This document shows positions 1 to 8,732 of a DNA stretch of 64,000 nucleotides, piece by piece. The DNA is from Burkholderiales bacterium (GTDB lineage: Bacteria; Pseudomonadota; Gammaproteobacteria; Burkholderiales; Burkholderiaceae_C), in assembly GCA_016213205.1 (NCBI GenBank), contig JACRAZ010000024.1, forward strand, positions 1-64,000, written 5' to 3'. A program made the translations under genes and the position numbers. The first letter of the stretch is position 1, and each line of letters begins with the position of its first letter. Below the pieces are notes generated by a model. It searched no databases. It saw only the letters and a program-made list of their open reading frames with translations, and was not told the DNA's origin.

Positions 1-400
<400 letters not shown>

Positions 401-595
401 TCTTGAAATTTGCTCAAAGAATTGAAGTGAACTTCACTTCCATGAGCGTTTAAGGTCCTAAGACCATCGAGTTCAGCAGTTTTATCCGCTTCCCTCTTTG
501 GCACTCGCCTTCAAACGCCCACGCTTATCGGCTGTTGATTTTTAAAGAGCTTCGCCTTTTGGCGGCCGCTGATTTGCGTTCAGCGAAGAGATGGG
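401..595 (-). other. rrn leader region
   Basis: This transcribed spacer lies between the rrn promoters and the mature 16S 5' end. It holds a boxA-like element and no open reading frame I believe. Sequence near 405-440 (AAGTTCACTTCAATTC when read on the minus strand) probably pairs with the distal 16S flank to form the RNase III processing stem. The partner is outside the window, so this is inference. Confidence 0.6.
538..551 (-). promoter_or_regulatory. boxA antitermination element in the rrn leader
   Basis: The minus strand reads GCTCTTTAAAAATC, matching the rrn boxA core (TGCTCTTTAA) except for the first base. It lies in the leader between the promoters and 16S. NusB/NusE binding here is known for the element class and inferred for this copy. 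Confidence 0.75.
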
Positions 596-625
596 ATTAT
601 GACTTGAACTTTCGAATCCTGTCAA
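596..625 (-). promoter_or_regulatory. rrn promoter, proximal (P2-like)
   Basis: On the minus strand a perfect -35 TTGACA (complement at 620-625) is followed after 18 nt by -10 CATAAT (596-601). The position, about 195 bp before the 16S 5' end and upstream of boxA, fits an rrn promoter. Confidence 0.7.
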
Positions 626-697
626 CACCCGTCTTGCTTCAAGTTGCCCGGCTGCGTGACTTGCTTGGTCGACGCCGCCTGCTCAGCGAAGCCTGTG

Positions 698-727
698 ATT
701 ATGGCACTAGTTTTGCGACTTGCGCAA
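698..727 (-). promoter_or_regulatory. rrn promoter, distal (P1-like)
   Basis: On the minus strand TTGCGC (722-727) and CATAAT (698-703) are separated by 18 nt, upstream of the stronger proximal promoter. A tandem arrangement is usual for rrn operons. The -35 is imperfect, so confidence is moderate. Confidence 0.5.
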
Positions 728-825
728 CCCCGACGTGATCTTTGCTTCCGCCGGGGCCTGTCACCACTTTCAACAGAGCCGCGCAGTATAGCAGTCGGCG
801 CGGCCCCTCGTCACCGCAACGTCTG

Positions 826-2610
826 TCAATTGATCAGCGTCGGCTCGCCTGCTGGTCGTCGGCCGGTGAGCGTTTGCCACTCGTTCACTGGATCGTCACT
901 GGCAAGCAAGGCGCCTAGGCCAGCGGCAAGACGCGCAGTGTCAGCGCGCAGAATTCGCTGCTTCACCGAAGAGATCTGTGCCGGGTGCATCGAGTAGCAC
1001 CGAAGGCCCATGGCCAGCAGGACTTCCGTGAATGCGGTGTCCCCAGCCATTTCACCGCAAACACTGACGTGCTTACCGGCCGTATTGGCAGCGCTGATCA
1101 CGCCCGCCATCAACCTCAGCACTGCGGGGTGCCAGGGGTCGTACAAGTGCGCAACGGCCTCATCCGCCCGATCGATCGCCAAGGTGTACTGAATCAGGTC
1201 ATTCGTGCCGATCGAAACGAAATCAAAGTAGCGAAGAAGCATCGGCATCGTCATGGCCGCTGCCGGGATCTCAATCATTGCCCCAAGCTCGACATCGTTG
1301 AACGGCTGCCCACTCTCGCGCAGTTGCTGCTTGGCGCGCGCCACTGCGTCTATTGCAGCCAGGATCTCGCTGCGATGCGCAACCATTGGGATCAACAACC
1401 GCACCTTCCCGTAGGCGCTGGCGCGCATGATGGCCCGGAGTTGCTGCCGGAACATTGCCGGCTCAGACAGACTCCAACGAATCGCGCGCAGGCCCAACGC
1501 CGGGTTAAGTGCATGCTCATGTCGTAACTCGTGCACCGTCAATCTGTCGAGGGGCTTGTCCGCGCCGATATCGACTGTCCGAATCGTCACCGGTAGGCCG
1601 TTCATTGCCTGGACGGCCGAGCGATAGGCTTCAAATTGCTCGTCCTCGTCTGGCAGTTCCCCGTTTCGATTCATGAACAGGAACTCGCTGCGAAACAGTC
1701 CAACCCCTACCGCACCCGCCTCAAGAGCGGCCGGCGCATCACCCGGCAGTTCGATGTTGGCCAGCAGTTCTACCGATTGCCCGTCCAGCGTCACAGAGGG
1801 CATGTGCCGAAGTCGATCCAGGCGCGCTCGCTCTAGCTCGCTCTGTCGCTGCCTGAACCTGTACTCTTCGAGCACGATTGGCGACGGGTTGACCACTACA
1901 ACACCGGCGTCGCCGTCGATGATCAGCCAGTCATCCTGCCGGACCAGCCGGCTGGCCTCACGCGCACCGACTACCGCAGGGATGTCCATGCTGCGCGCAA
2001 CGATGGCGGTGTGGGAAGTGCGCCCGCCGACGTCGGTGACAAAGCCTGTGAAGACACTGCCTTTGAACTGCAGCATGTCGGCCGGCGCGATGTCATTGGC
2101 CACCAGAACGAGAGGATCCTCACCCGCGAAGTCACGTGCGCCGCCACCGGACAACGGCAGCCTGGGTTTCGCCTTGGCAAGCACGCCCAACAGCCGCTCG
2201 GCGACTTGCTCAATGTCGGCCTTGCGCTCGCGGAGGTACTCGTCCTCCATTTCGTCGAACTGACGCGCCAGCACTTCCGTCTGAGCAGAGACTGCCCACT
2301 CAGCGTTGTAGTGACGCTCAACAATCCAGTGCTTCGTTGCCTCTGCAAGCGTCTCGTCGTGCAGGAGCATCAGGTGTACGTCGAGCAAGGCCGCAAGCTC
2401 TGGCGGTGCATCGCCGGGCAAGTCCCGCTTCAAGGTTTCGAGCTCGAGCGCAACGACGTCGCGCGCTTGCCGTAGCCTCGTGACCTCATCGGCGGCGCGA
2501 TCTGGCTCTACGAAGTAGTGGGCGACGTCGACACGGCTGGAAGCCACCAGCACCGCTCGGCCGATCGCGATGCCGCGCGACACCGGCAATCCGAACACTT
2601 GGATGCTCAT
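826..2610 (-). CDS. ptsI: PTS enzyme I (phosphoenolpyruvate-protein phosphotransferase)
   Basis: Cytoplasmic enzyme I takes phosphate from PEP and passes it to HPr. The 594-residue protein has the usual family length. It shows the N-terminal HPr-binding part, the phosphohistidine loop GGRTSHTAIVAR with His200, and the C-terminal PEP-binding TIM barrel with TVDIGADKPL, the GTNDLIQYTLAIDR stretch and the catalytic-cysteine motif SVCGEMAGD. The start MSIQVFGLPVSRG matches the family N-terminus, although no strong ribosome-binding site is visible. It is transcribed towards the rrn promoters. HPr is encoded upstream on the same strand but 1.1 kb away. No sugar-specific EIIB or EIIC is in the window, so a regulatory role is plausible. 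Confidence 0.96.
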   Translation of the reverse strand: MSIQVFGLPVSRGIAIGRAVLVASSRVDVAHYFVEPDRAADEVTRLRQARDVVALELETLKRDLPGDAPPELAALLDVHLMLLHDETLAEATKHWIVERHYNAEWAVSAQTEVLARQFDEMEDEYLRERKADIEQVAERLLGVLAKAKPRLPLSGGGARDFAGEDPLVLVANDIAPADMLQFKGSVFTGFVTDVGGRTSHTAIVARSMDIPAVVGAREASRLVRQDDWLIIDGDAGVVVVNPSPIVLEEYRFRQRQSELERARLDRLRHMPSVTLDGQSVELLANIELPGDAPAALEAGAVGVGLFRSEFLFMNRNGELPDEDEQFEAYRSAVQAMNGLPVTIRTVDIGADKPLDRLTVHELRHEHALNPALGLRAIRWSLSEPAMFRQQLRAIMRASAYGKVRLLIPMVAHRSEILAAIDAVARAKQQLRESGQPFNDVELGAMIEIPAAAMTMPMLLRYFDFVSIGTNDLIQYTLAIDRADEAVAHLYDPWHPAVLRLMAGVISAANTAGKHVSVCGEMAGDTAFTEVLLAMGLRCYSMHPAQISSVKQRILRADTARLAAGLGALLASDDPVNEWQTLTGRRPAGEPTLIN

Positions 2611-3695
2611 GGGGCAACTTTATCAGCGCCACGTCGGCACACTCATTGGGATAGACGACAAGGTCTCGAAGTCACGTCGTGCTCGGCGCCTCTGAACGGC
2701 CGCCAGTCCGAGCACCTGGGCTGCCTGGAGAAGCTTGCCCGACTCGGCATGCTCTCCCCATTGCGGAGTGGCTGACGTCTGACACGGACTACCAGGGCGA
2801 TGATGGCGGCCGGCGCAATGATCAGATCGGCGTTCAAGCGCGATGTGATGGAGTTCACCGAGCGAGGGACGCGAACGATAGTCGACGACCAAGAGGCCAA
2901 GCCCAATGAGCGGAGAACGTTCGACTGAATAGAGTCCGGCCGAATCTCCAGCCTGACAGGCACCGGCACAACGTCGGTTGGCGCCTCGCAGTAGGAGATC
3001 GTGTGGATGCCAGCGGAGTTGGCGCGCCTGAAGCCCCAATAGATGGCGCTGAATTCGCACGCCCATGCAGTGGGGGTCACCACACCGTGCAAGCGGGCGC
3101 GGGTGATATGCACCCGAAGCACGCGACCTGCAGCGTTGGCCGGCTTAGCCAGGGTGCAAGCTCTTGCGCGCGAGACCCGGCAGGTACCACGAGCAAGGGG
3201 GCCGGTCCCCTGAACCCGGAAGCGCGAAACTTGCCGGCCCCGTACCGTCGGTGCACGTGCTGCCCACTCGCGCTGAGACATGGTGCCAGGCTCGGCTTCC
3301 ATGCGGAGACGGGCACGCCCCACTTCCGCCCGCGGCAGGCGCCACCTGCAGATACGTATGACCAGTCGGCTGTAGGGTCTGACACCAAACTTGCCAGGCG
3401 CCGACATGACATGCGGCACCCGGAAGGCCACGGCTTGTGACACCCTCATCGATCCATGCACCGCATCGGTACCGCCGCTATCGTGCCCGCCTCTCGCCTC
3501 AACGAGGTCTGCCCAGCCCCTCCCGAGAGCACGACCACGCGTCCGCACGGCCGGCGCTGGCAGGGATCGATCGGTAACGGGCGGCAGGGTCTCAACCCTC
3601 GGCGCAAGCGTGGAGGCAGAAGCCTGACGCCGGCCAGCCCGTTACGAGCCTGCGCATGCTCGGCCGCTAGTCGCGACGACCACTGCGGTCGACGC
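2611..3695. other. 1.1-kb interval between ptsH and ptsI without a convincing gene
   Basis: No recognisable protein is encoded here on either strand. One minus-strand frame (2643-3548, up to 301 residues) stays open and shows some G/C preference at third positions in its C-terminal half (about 2650-3080, including EFSAIYWGF and ADLIIAPAAIIALVV). Its first half is arginine-rich and looks like a shadow frame. It could be a small unknown gene, a decayed gene, or chance in GC-rich DNA. I do not assign a function. Confidence 0.3.
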
Positions 3696-3965
3696 CTACT
3701 GCCCTTCGCCGAACTTGTCGTCGATCATCGCGCGAAGCGCACTCATCGCGGCCTCTTCATCGGGGCCTTCGGTCTCGATCTCGATCTCTGAGCCCATGCC
3801 AGCAGCAAGCATCATCACGCCCATGATGCTCTTCGCATTGATGCGACGACCGTTGCGGGTGAGATGCACCTCGCTCTGGAACCCGCCTGCGAGCTTGGTG
3901 AGCTTTGCCGACGCCCGCGCATGCAGGCCGAGCTTATTGCTGATGGTGATGGTCGTCCTGATCAT
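3696..3965 (-). CDS. ptsH: Phosphocarrier protein HPr
   Basis: HPr relays phosphate from enzyme I to EIIA proteins. The 89-residue length fits the family. The active-site His15 lies in GLHARAS, and Ser46 sits in AKSIMGVMML, the position phosphorylated by HPr kinase in organisms that have one. The start overlaps the end of the EIIA gene by 32 nt in another frame, which suggests translational coupling. Enzyme I follows on the same strand but only after 1.1 kb, an unusually wide gap for this pair. Confidence 0.96.
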   Translation of the reverse strand: MIRTTITISNKLGLHARASAKLTKLAGGFQSEVHLTRNGRRINAKSIMGVMMLAAGMGSEIEIETEGPDEEAAMSALRAMIDDKFGEGQ

Positions 3966-4383
3966 TACTCGAGGGCTTTTGCGCCTGATTCTGCGGGCGC
4001 GAGTTGGCCAAGGGCATGACGCCTTGGGTTGCGCCCGCCGCTGCCAGCAGGGCGAGCCGATCCAATGGTTCGTGCAGGTAACCCAGTGAACGCCACAGCA
4101 TCGGCACGTTCACACCAGCCAGCACGCGGGTGCCAGGACGCTCGCCAAGCCGGCGCGCCACGTTGCAAGGTGTGGCACCGAAGACGTCCGTGAGGATGAG
4201 CACTTCCTCGTCCGCAAACCCAGCCAGCAAGTCGGACGCTGCCTGTTCAACCGCTTCAGGCGAGTGTTCCGCCGCCACGTCGCACACCGCAATGCCGGCC
4301 GCAGCCTCCGGGAACAGATGCGCGGCCACTGCCTGCAGGGCACTGGCCAGTGGAGCATGCGCGATCAGTAGCAGGCGAGGCAT
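3934..4383 (-). CDS. PTS EIIA protein, mannose/sorbose family
   Basis: A 149-residue protein of the mannose-class EIIA fold. The N-terminus MPRLLLIAHAPLASAL carries His9, the expected phosphorylation site. The segment VLILTDVFGATPCNVARRL matches the family. I chose ATG at 4383 because it puts the histidine at the usual position; an in-frame upstream start would add an arginine-rich tail. The C-terminus is a short His/Asp-rich tail (DDHHHQQ) encoded by DNA overlapping the ptsH start. An EIIA-HPr-EI set without permease subunits is common in betaproteobacteria and is usually regarded as regulatory. The physiological target is not visible here. Confidence 0.88.
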   Translation of the reverse strand: MPRLLLIAHAPLASALQAVAAHLFPEAAAGIAVCDVAAEHSPEAVEQAASDLLAGFADEEVLILTDVFGATPCNVARRLGERPGTRVLAGVNVPMLWRSLGYLHEPLDRLALLAAAGATQGVMPLANSRPQNQAQKPSSNDQDDHHHQQ

Positions 4384-4405
4384 GGTGATGGGGTCCGTGG
4401 CCAGA

Positions 4406-5698
4406 TTATCGGCGCGCCGCCGCCGATTGCCGCGCACCGTCCTCCTGCCCCAGGCTCCAATGCAGCCAGAGGAAGGACAACAGGCAACCCACCAGCACCA
4501 GACCGAACGCTGCGCGGAACGCCGGCAACGGCCCCCAGCCCCAATGCGTCAGCAGATCGATCAGCACACCGATGCCCCACTGCAGCGCGAAGACGCCGAC
4601 AAAGATCACCAAGTTGTAGGCTGACAGTGCGCGGCCCGCAAGCGCCGGGTGAAATGCCTGGCCAACCGCCGGTTGGCTGAGCGAGACGACGCTGGTCAGC
4701 ACGCACCACAGTGCCCAGGCACCGGCCCCCGCCTCCTGTCCCAATGCGAGCAGCCCACCCAGCCACAAGGTGCCGACCGGCCAGCTGTTTCTGATGATGC
4801 GCTCTGCCGACCAACCGCGCCGGGTCAACCTGGGCATCACCAGGCCCCAGACCAGGAAGGCCACCAGCATGCATGCATTGACCAGGAACAGGCCCTCTGC
4901 CGCATGGGCCGGGCTCTGCCCTGCGACCCGGGTCAACCACGGGCCGATCCAGAGTGACTGCATCGCCACCAGGCCGCCGTAGGCAAAGAAGGCCAGCGGC
5001 GCCATGCGCAAGAAGGCTGGGTGCGTGAATACCGCGCGATAACCATCCTCGGCAGTGCTTTCGGTCGAGATGTTTGGCAAGAGCCGCTTGGCTGGCGCAG
5101 CGGGTTCATCCGCCGGCACCAGGCGCGCAATCGCGACGATGGCCACCAGCAACAAGGCGGCCACCAGAAAGAACAGCCCTCTCCACCCCATGATGGGCAG
5201 CAGCCACTGTACCGGCAGCGTGGACGCAAGCATGCCCAGCGAGCCTGTCATCAGCATCCAGGAGTTCATGCGCAACTGCAACGCCGGGTCGAACCGGTGG
5301 CGGAAGCAGGTCAGGGGCGCCATCAGGCACGCCGACACGCCAACACCAATCAGCAACCGTGCCAGCAAGAGCTGCGGCACGCTGTTCGCCAGCGCGAAGG
5401 CAACACAGCCCGCCACCGCCACGACCATCAGGGCCGTCAGCACATGCTTTGGTCCTCGGCGGTCCAGCGCCGCCCCCAATGGCAACTGCATGGCCGAGAA
5501 GCCCAGGAAGTAAGCCCCTGCCAGCAAGCCCAAGGCGCCGGCACTGAGGTTCAGTTCCTGACTGAAGACCGGCGCCAGCGTGGCGGTGACGGCCCTCAGC
5601 AATGCCGAGAAGAAGTACGCGAACGCGAATGACAGGAAGATCGGCGCCGCGCCGCCCCAGAAGCCGGGTCCGGTGGCGGCAGGCGTGTCGTGGCTCAT
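4406..5698 (-). CDS. MFS transporter
   Basis: A 430-residue inner-membrane protein with about 12 hydrophobic helices. It has the MFS loop after helix 2, here LGAALDRRGPKHVL. The N-terminus FLSFAFAYFFSALLRAVTATLAPVF and the following GALGLLAGAYFLGF resemble the nitrate/cyanate-like or hexuronate-like MFS groups, but the substrate cannot be read from sequence. It lies 22 bp upstream of the EIIA gene and 36 bp downstream of a lipoprotein gene, all on the minus strand, so co-transcription with the PTS genes is possible. Confidence 0.88.
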   Translation of the reverse strand: MSHDTPAATGPGFWGGAAPIFLSFAFAYFFSALLRAVTATLAPVFSQELNLSAGALGLLAGAYFLGFSAMQLPLGAALDRRGPKHVLTALMVVAVAGCVAFALANSVPQLLLARLLIGVGVSACLMAPLTCFRHRFDPALQLRMNSWMLMTGSLGMLASTLPVQWLLPIMGWRGLFFLVAALLLVAIVAIARLVPADEPAAPAKRLLPNISTESTAEDGYRAVFTHPAFLRMAPLAFFAYGGLVAMQSLWIGPWLTRVAGQSPAHAAEGLFLVNACMLVAFLVWGLVMPRLTRRGWSAERIIRNSWPVGTLWLGGLLALGQEAGAGAWALWCVLTSVVSLSQPAVGQAFHPALAGRALSAYNLVIFVGVFALQWGIGVLIDLLTHWGWGPLPAFRAAFGLVLVGCLLSFLWLHWSLGQEDGARQSAAARR

Positions 5699-5734
5699 CC
5701 GGTCAGACCCGGCCGCACCAGGCGTGCCAATCGT

Positions 5735-6262
5735 TCATGGCTGCACCGCCAGCGCGCCGACGAAGGCGCGCACTGTCGCTTCGGGCAGCCGCTCGCCCAT
5801 GACCGTGGCCTGAAAGACCCGGGTGCCATGAGCAAACACCACGGTGTTCGACGTGGCGGCGCGGCCGTCCGGCATCTGCCCGACAAGGGTTTGTCGGCGT
5901 GCCGCCGATTGCGGCGTCATTCCGGACACCTGCGCCGGAAGATCGGACTCGACGCGTGCCTGCAGATTGCGCCGAGCGGCCTCGGAAAGCGCGGTCAATG
6001 CCCCCCCGACGCGCGAGGGGTCGCCGACATCTGCGTACGCGACGGCGAACATAGCGCCGTCGGCCTGACAGGCCAACAAGGTCAGGCTCACCGGAGCTCC
6101 TGCCAGCGACACCTCGCGCTGATGCCCGTCCGGCCGGCAGGGCATCGACATCCGCAGACGGGCGCCCGGCGGCTGCATGTCGCGCCACTCCACTGCCGGC
6201 GAACAGGCGCCCAGACCCACTAACAGCGGCAGACAAGCCAGGACGGAACGACGGGCGGGCAT
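5735..6262 (-). CDS. Putative lipoprotein of unknown function
   Basis: The chosen ATG at 6262 gives a 175-residue protein. It has a signal peptide (MPARRSVLACLPLLVGLGAC) ending in the lipobox LGAC followed by Ser, so lipidation near Cys20 is predicted. A longer GTG-started frame would add 50 residues without signal character and is rejected. The mature part has two further cysteines (MPCRP, LLACQ) that could form a disulfide. No catalytic motif or known family was recognised. It is divergent from the gene at 6431. Confidence 0.65.
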   Translation of the reverse strand: MPARRSVLACLPLLVGLGACSPAVEWRDMQPPGARLRMSMPCRPDGHQREVSLAGAPVSLTLLACQADGAMFAVAYADVGDPSRVGGALTALSEAARRNLQARVESDLPAQVSGMTPQSAARRQTLVGQMPDGRAATSNTVVFAHGTRVFQATVMGERLPEATVRAFVGALAVQP

Positions 6263-6430
6263 TGAAGTGATTATCAGCGGCGCTCCCCCTGCTTGCGATT
6301 CGTGACATATTTGACGGCACCGGTGACGTGCCCCCCCGGACGCACGGGGTGGACATTCCGTTACAAGGCGCAGACCATCAGCCCCCACCCGCATTCCGTC
6401 ATCGGACGCCACCCTGTTCAGGAGTTAGGC

Positions 6431-7480
6431 ATGAAGACCAGCGCGTCGGCGGCCAAGACCGCCACGCTGAATGACATCGTCGCCCAGGTGGCCGCCGAGG
6501 TGGCAGCGCCGCTGACGCACGCACTCGAACGCATCCAGGCGCTGGTGTCCGGCCATTCGTTGCCTGCTCACGAGTTGCGCGCGCTGCAGGCCGAGGTGGC
6601 CCGGGCGCGTCGCGTCGGCATCCTCGGGCAGCAAATTGCCCGCCTGGCTGCGGGCACGGTGCGACAGGTCCAGGAGCCGATCGACCTGACGCGCACGATG
6701 CTGGAACTGCTGGGCGAACACCGCCAGACCCAGGGTGACGCTGCGCTGCCGATTCACGACGTGCTGGCCGATGCCACCGTGCTGGGCGACACCAGCCTGG
6801 CTGGCGCGTTGCTGGCGGCGATGCTGGACTGGTGCAGCGCCGGCGCGTTGACCCCGATCGAGTTGCGCCTGGAAGCACGGCCCAGTGCCGCCCAGGCCGT
6901 GCTGGTGTGCCAGTTCACGGCACACCCCCAGGCGGCCGACCTGCCGGAACCCTTGAGCTGGCACCTGATGCAGTTCGCCGCCCAGGCGATGGGCGCGCAC
7001 CTGCAGTTGGAGGCGGGCAACACCGAGACCGTCTTGACGCTGTGCTTCGAGCGCCTGGTGAACATGGCGTCCGGCGACACCCAGGCGGCCCCCTCCGATA
7101 CACGGCTGCTGGCCGGCCGTCAGGTGCTGGTGATGGCCCCCGACCGGGACATCCGCAACCAGGTGAGGCTGGCCGTGCAAGGGCTGGACCTGATGGTCGA
7201 CTACGTGACCTCGGTGGACGCCGCCCGCGACTACTGCGACGACGGCCTGCCGCACGCCGTGATCTACGCCTCCACGCTGGCCGGCGCGCCATTGGACCGC
7301 TTGCGCCGGGCGCTGCTGGCGGCCGATGCCGGTGCGCCGCCCTTCATCGAGATCGCCGCGCAGGGCCATGGCTTCGAGCCGGTGTCGCCGGGTGACACCG
7401 CGGTGGCCAAGGTGGGCCTGGACGGGTTGGCGCAGGCGCTGCCGGCGGCGCTGGTGATCGAGCTTTCGCGCCGGCGCTGA
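6431..7480 (+). CDS. Degenerate histidine-kinase-like and receiver-like protein
   Basis: The 349-residue protein starts at ATG 6431 with a good Shine-Dalgarno (AGGAG). An N-terminal helical segment (DIVAQVAAEVAAPLTHALERIQ) resembles a dimerisation/phosphotransfer helix. Residues about 90-225 have the outline of a kinase ATPase domain without the N and G boxes. Residues about 235-345 (VLVMAPDRDIRNQVRLAV) resemble a receiver domain whose phospho-acceptor position reads AVIYAS, so Asp is missing. It is probably a non-catalytic scaffold or decoy; that is inference from missing residues. Its stop codon abuts the stop of the convergent DUF4197 gene with no gap. Confidence 0.6.
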   Translation: MKTSASAAKTATLNDIVAQVAAEVAAPLTHALERIQALVSGHSLPAHELRALQAEVARARRVGILGQQIARLAAGTVRQVQEPIDLTRTMLELLGEHRQTQGDAALPIHDVLADATVLGDTSLAGALLAAMLDWCSAGALTPIELRLEARPSAAQAVLVCQFTAHPQAADLPEPLSWHLMQFAAQAMGAHLQLEAGNTETVLTLCFERLVNMASGDTQAAPSDTRLLAGRQVLVMAPDRDIRNQVRLAVQGLDLMVDYVTSVDAARDYCDDGLPHAVIYASTLAGAPLDRLRRALLAADAGAPPFIEIAAQGHGFEPVSPGDTAVAKVGLDGLAQALPAALVIELSRRR

Positions 7481-8158
7481 TCAGCGCCCGAACACCTTGC
7501 GCAGGATCGCGCTGCCGGTGCCCACCGGGTCCTGGCGAATGCGGCGCTCCTCGTCGCCGATCATCAGGTACAGGCCGTCGAGCGACTTACCAGTCACGTA
7601 GTGCTGGATGTCGGCCTCTTCGCCCTTGAGCAAGCCCAGCCGCGCAGCCTTGCCGGCCACCGCGTTGAACTTGTTCGCCAGCACGACCTTCTCGGTGGCC
7701 TGGGTCACGATGGGCAGGAACTGCGCCGTCAGCGGCGCACGGGTCTTGCGTTCGAAGAAGGACGTCACCGCGTTGTCGGGGCCGCGCACGACCTGCAGCG
7801 CGTCCTCGACGGACATCGACTTCACCGCCTGCACCAGCAACGCCTTGGCGCGGGGCACCGCGGCCTCGGCCGCCCGGTTCATCGCCACGACCAGCTCGTC
7901 CACCTTCTTCTGCTGGCCGGTGGCCTTGAGCAGCCTGGCCGCATCTTCCAGCACCCCTGGCAAGGGGATGCGCACCCGCGGGTTGCCGAGGAAGCCATCG
8001 GTGCGGCCCAGGGTGGCCACGGCGGCCAGCGCGCCGCGCTCCAGCGCCGCCCGCAGGCCGCCGGCCGCGTCCTGCTCGCTCAGGCCGGCGGCCCGGGTGC
8101 CCGGTGACCCCACCGCCGCCAGCGTCAACACCCACGGCGTAAACTGCCTGCGCCTCAT
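7481..8158 (-). CDS. DUF4197 family protein
   Basis: The 225-residue protein has an N-terminal signal-like segment (FTPWVLTLAAVGSPGTRAA), so it is probably periplasmic. It then has the conserved DUF4197 pattern: LGRTDGFLGNPRVRIPLP, AALERGALAAV, and SLDGLYLMIGDEERRIRQDP near the C-terminus. I prefer ATG at 8158 because GAGGGG lies about 9 nt upstream; GTG at 8167 is possible. The biochemical role of the family is unknown to me. Its start is only 14 bp from that of the divergent thioredoxin gene, so the two must share a very compact control region. Confidence 0.85.
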   Translation of the reverse strand: MRRRQFTPWVLTLAAVGSPGTRAAGLSEQDAAGGLRAALERGALAAVATLGRTDGFLGNPRVRIPLPGVLEDAARLLKATGQQKKVDELVVAMNRAAEAAVPRAKALLVQAVKSMSVEDALQVVRGPDNAVTSFFERKTRAPLTAQFLPIVTQATEKVVLANKFNAVAGKAARLGLLKGEEADIQHYVTGKSLDGLYLMIGDEERRIRQDPVGTGSAILRKVFGR

Positions 8159-8172
8159 AGCGGCCACCCCTC

Positions 8173-8685
8173 ATGAAGTTGACTCGACGCCATCTTGCCA
8201 CCGCCCTGGGCGCGGGCGCCATCGCCGTTGGTGCGTGGCTGGCGCTCGGGCTCGGCGGCACACGCGAGGCCGCGCCGGCGGTGGACCTGACCTTGCTCGA
8301 TGGCAAACGCCTGAACACCACGCAGCTCAAGGGCAAGGTGGTGCTGGTCAACTTCTGGGCCACCAGCTGCACGACCTGCGTGCACGAGATGCCGCAGCTG
8401 GTGGCCACCTTCGAGAAGTTTCGCGCGCGCGGCTACGAAACGCTGGCGGTGGCGATGGAATACGACCCACCGGCCTACGTGGCCAGCTTTGCCGAAAGCC
8501 GGAAATTGCCGTTCTCGGTGGCGATCGACAACACCGGCGAGGTGGCCGAGCGCTTCGGCCAGGTCCGGTTGACGCCGACCTCGATCCTGATCGACAAGCA
8601 AGGGCGCATCGTCAAGCGTTATGTGGGCGCGCCCGACTTCGCGGCGCTGCACGCGCTGGTGGAGCAACTGCTGGCCGAAGCGTAA
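8173..8685 (+). CDS. TlpA-family thiol:disulfide oxidoreductase
   Basis: A 170-residue thioredoxin-fold protein with an N-terminal signal/anchor (residues about 7-28, HLATALGAGAIAVGAWLALG). The redox motif is FWATSCTTCVHEMPQL, with Cys66 and Cys69. TPTSILIDKQG supplies the cis-Pro loop. TlpA/ResA proteins act in the periplasm as reductants, for example in cytochrome c or oxidase maturation. The specific partner is not apparent. It is divergent from the DUF4197 gene with 14 bp between start codons. Confidence 0.9.
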   Translation: MKLTRRHLATALGAGAIAVGAWLALGLGGTREAAPAVDLTLLDGKRLNTTQLKGKVVLVNFWATSCTTCVHEMPQLVATFEKFRARGYETLAVAMEYDPPAYVASFAESRKLPFSVAIDNTGEVAERFGQVRLTPTSILIDKQGRIVKRYVGAPDFAALHALVEQLLAEA

Positions 8686-8732
8686 GGCCACTCGCGGTGG
8701 CGCTGCCGCCCTGGCCGGCCTGAGCCTTCAGC

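Noticed and set aside
535..997. Short open frames in the rrn leader and promoter region
   Set aside because: They lie on the plus strand over a clear rrn leader, boxA and promoters and have no ribosome-binding site or similarity.
2643..3548. 301-codon minus-strand frame between ptsH and ptsI as a confident gene
   Set aside because: Partial coding-like composition only, arginine-rich first half and no known domain; kept as an open question, not annotated as a CDS.
6263..6412. Longer GTG-started form of the lipoprotein
   Set aside because: It would bury the signal peptide and lipobox behind 50 residues; ATG at 6262 gives a textbook lipoprotein N-terminus.
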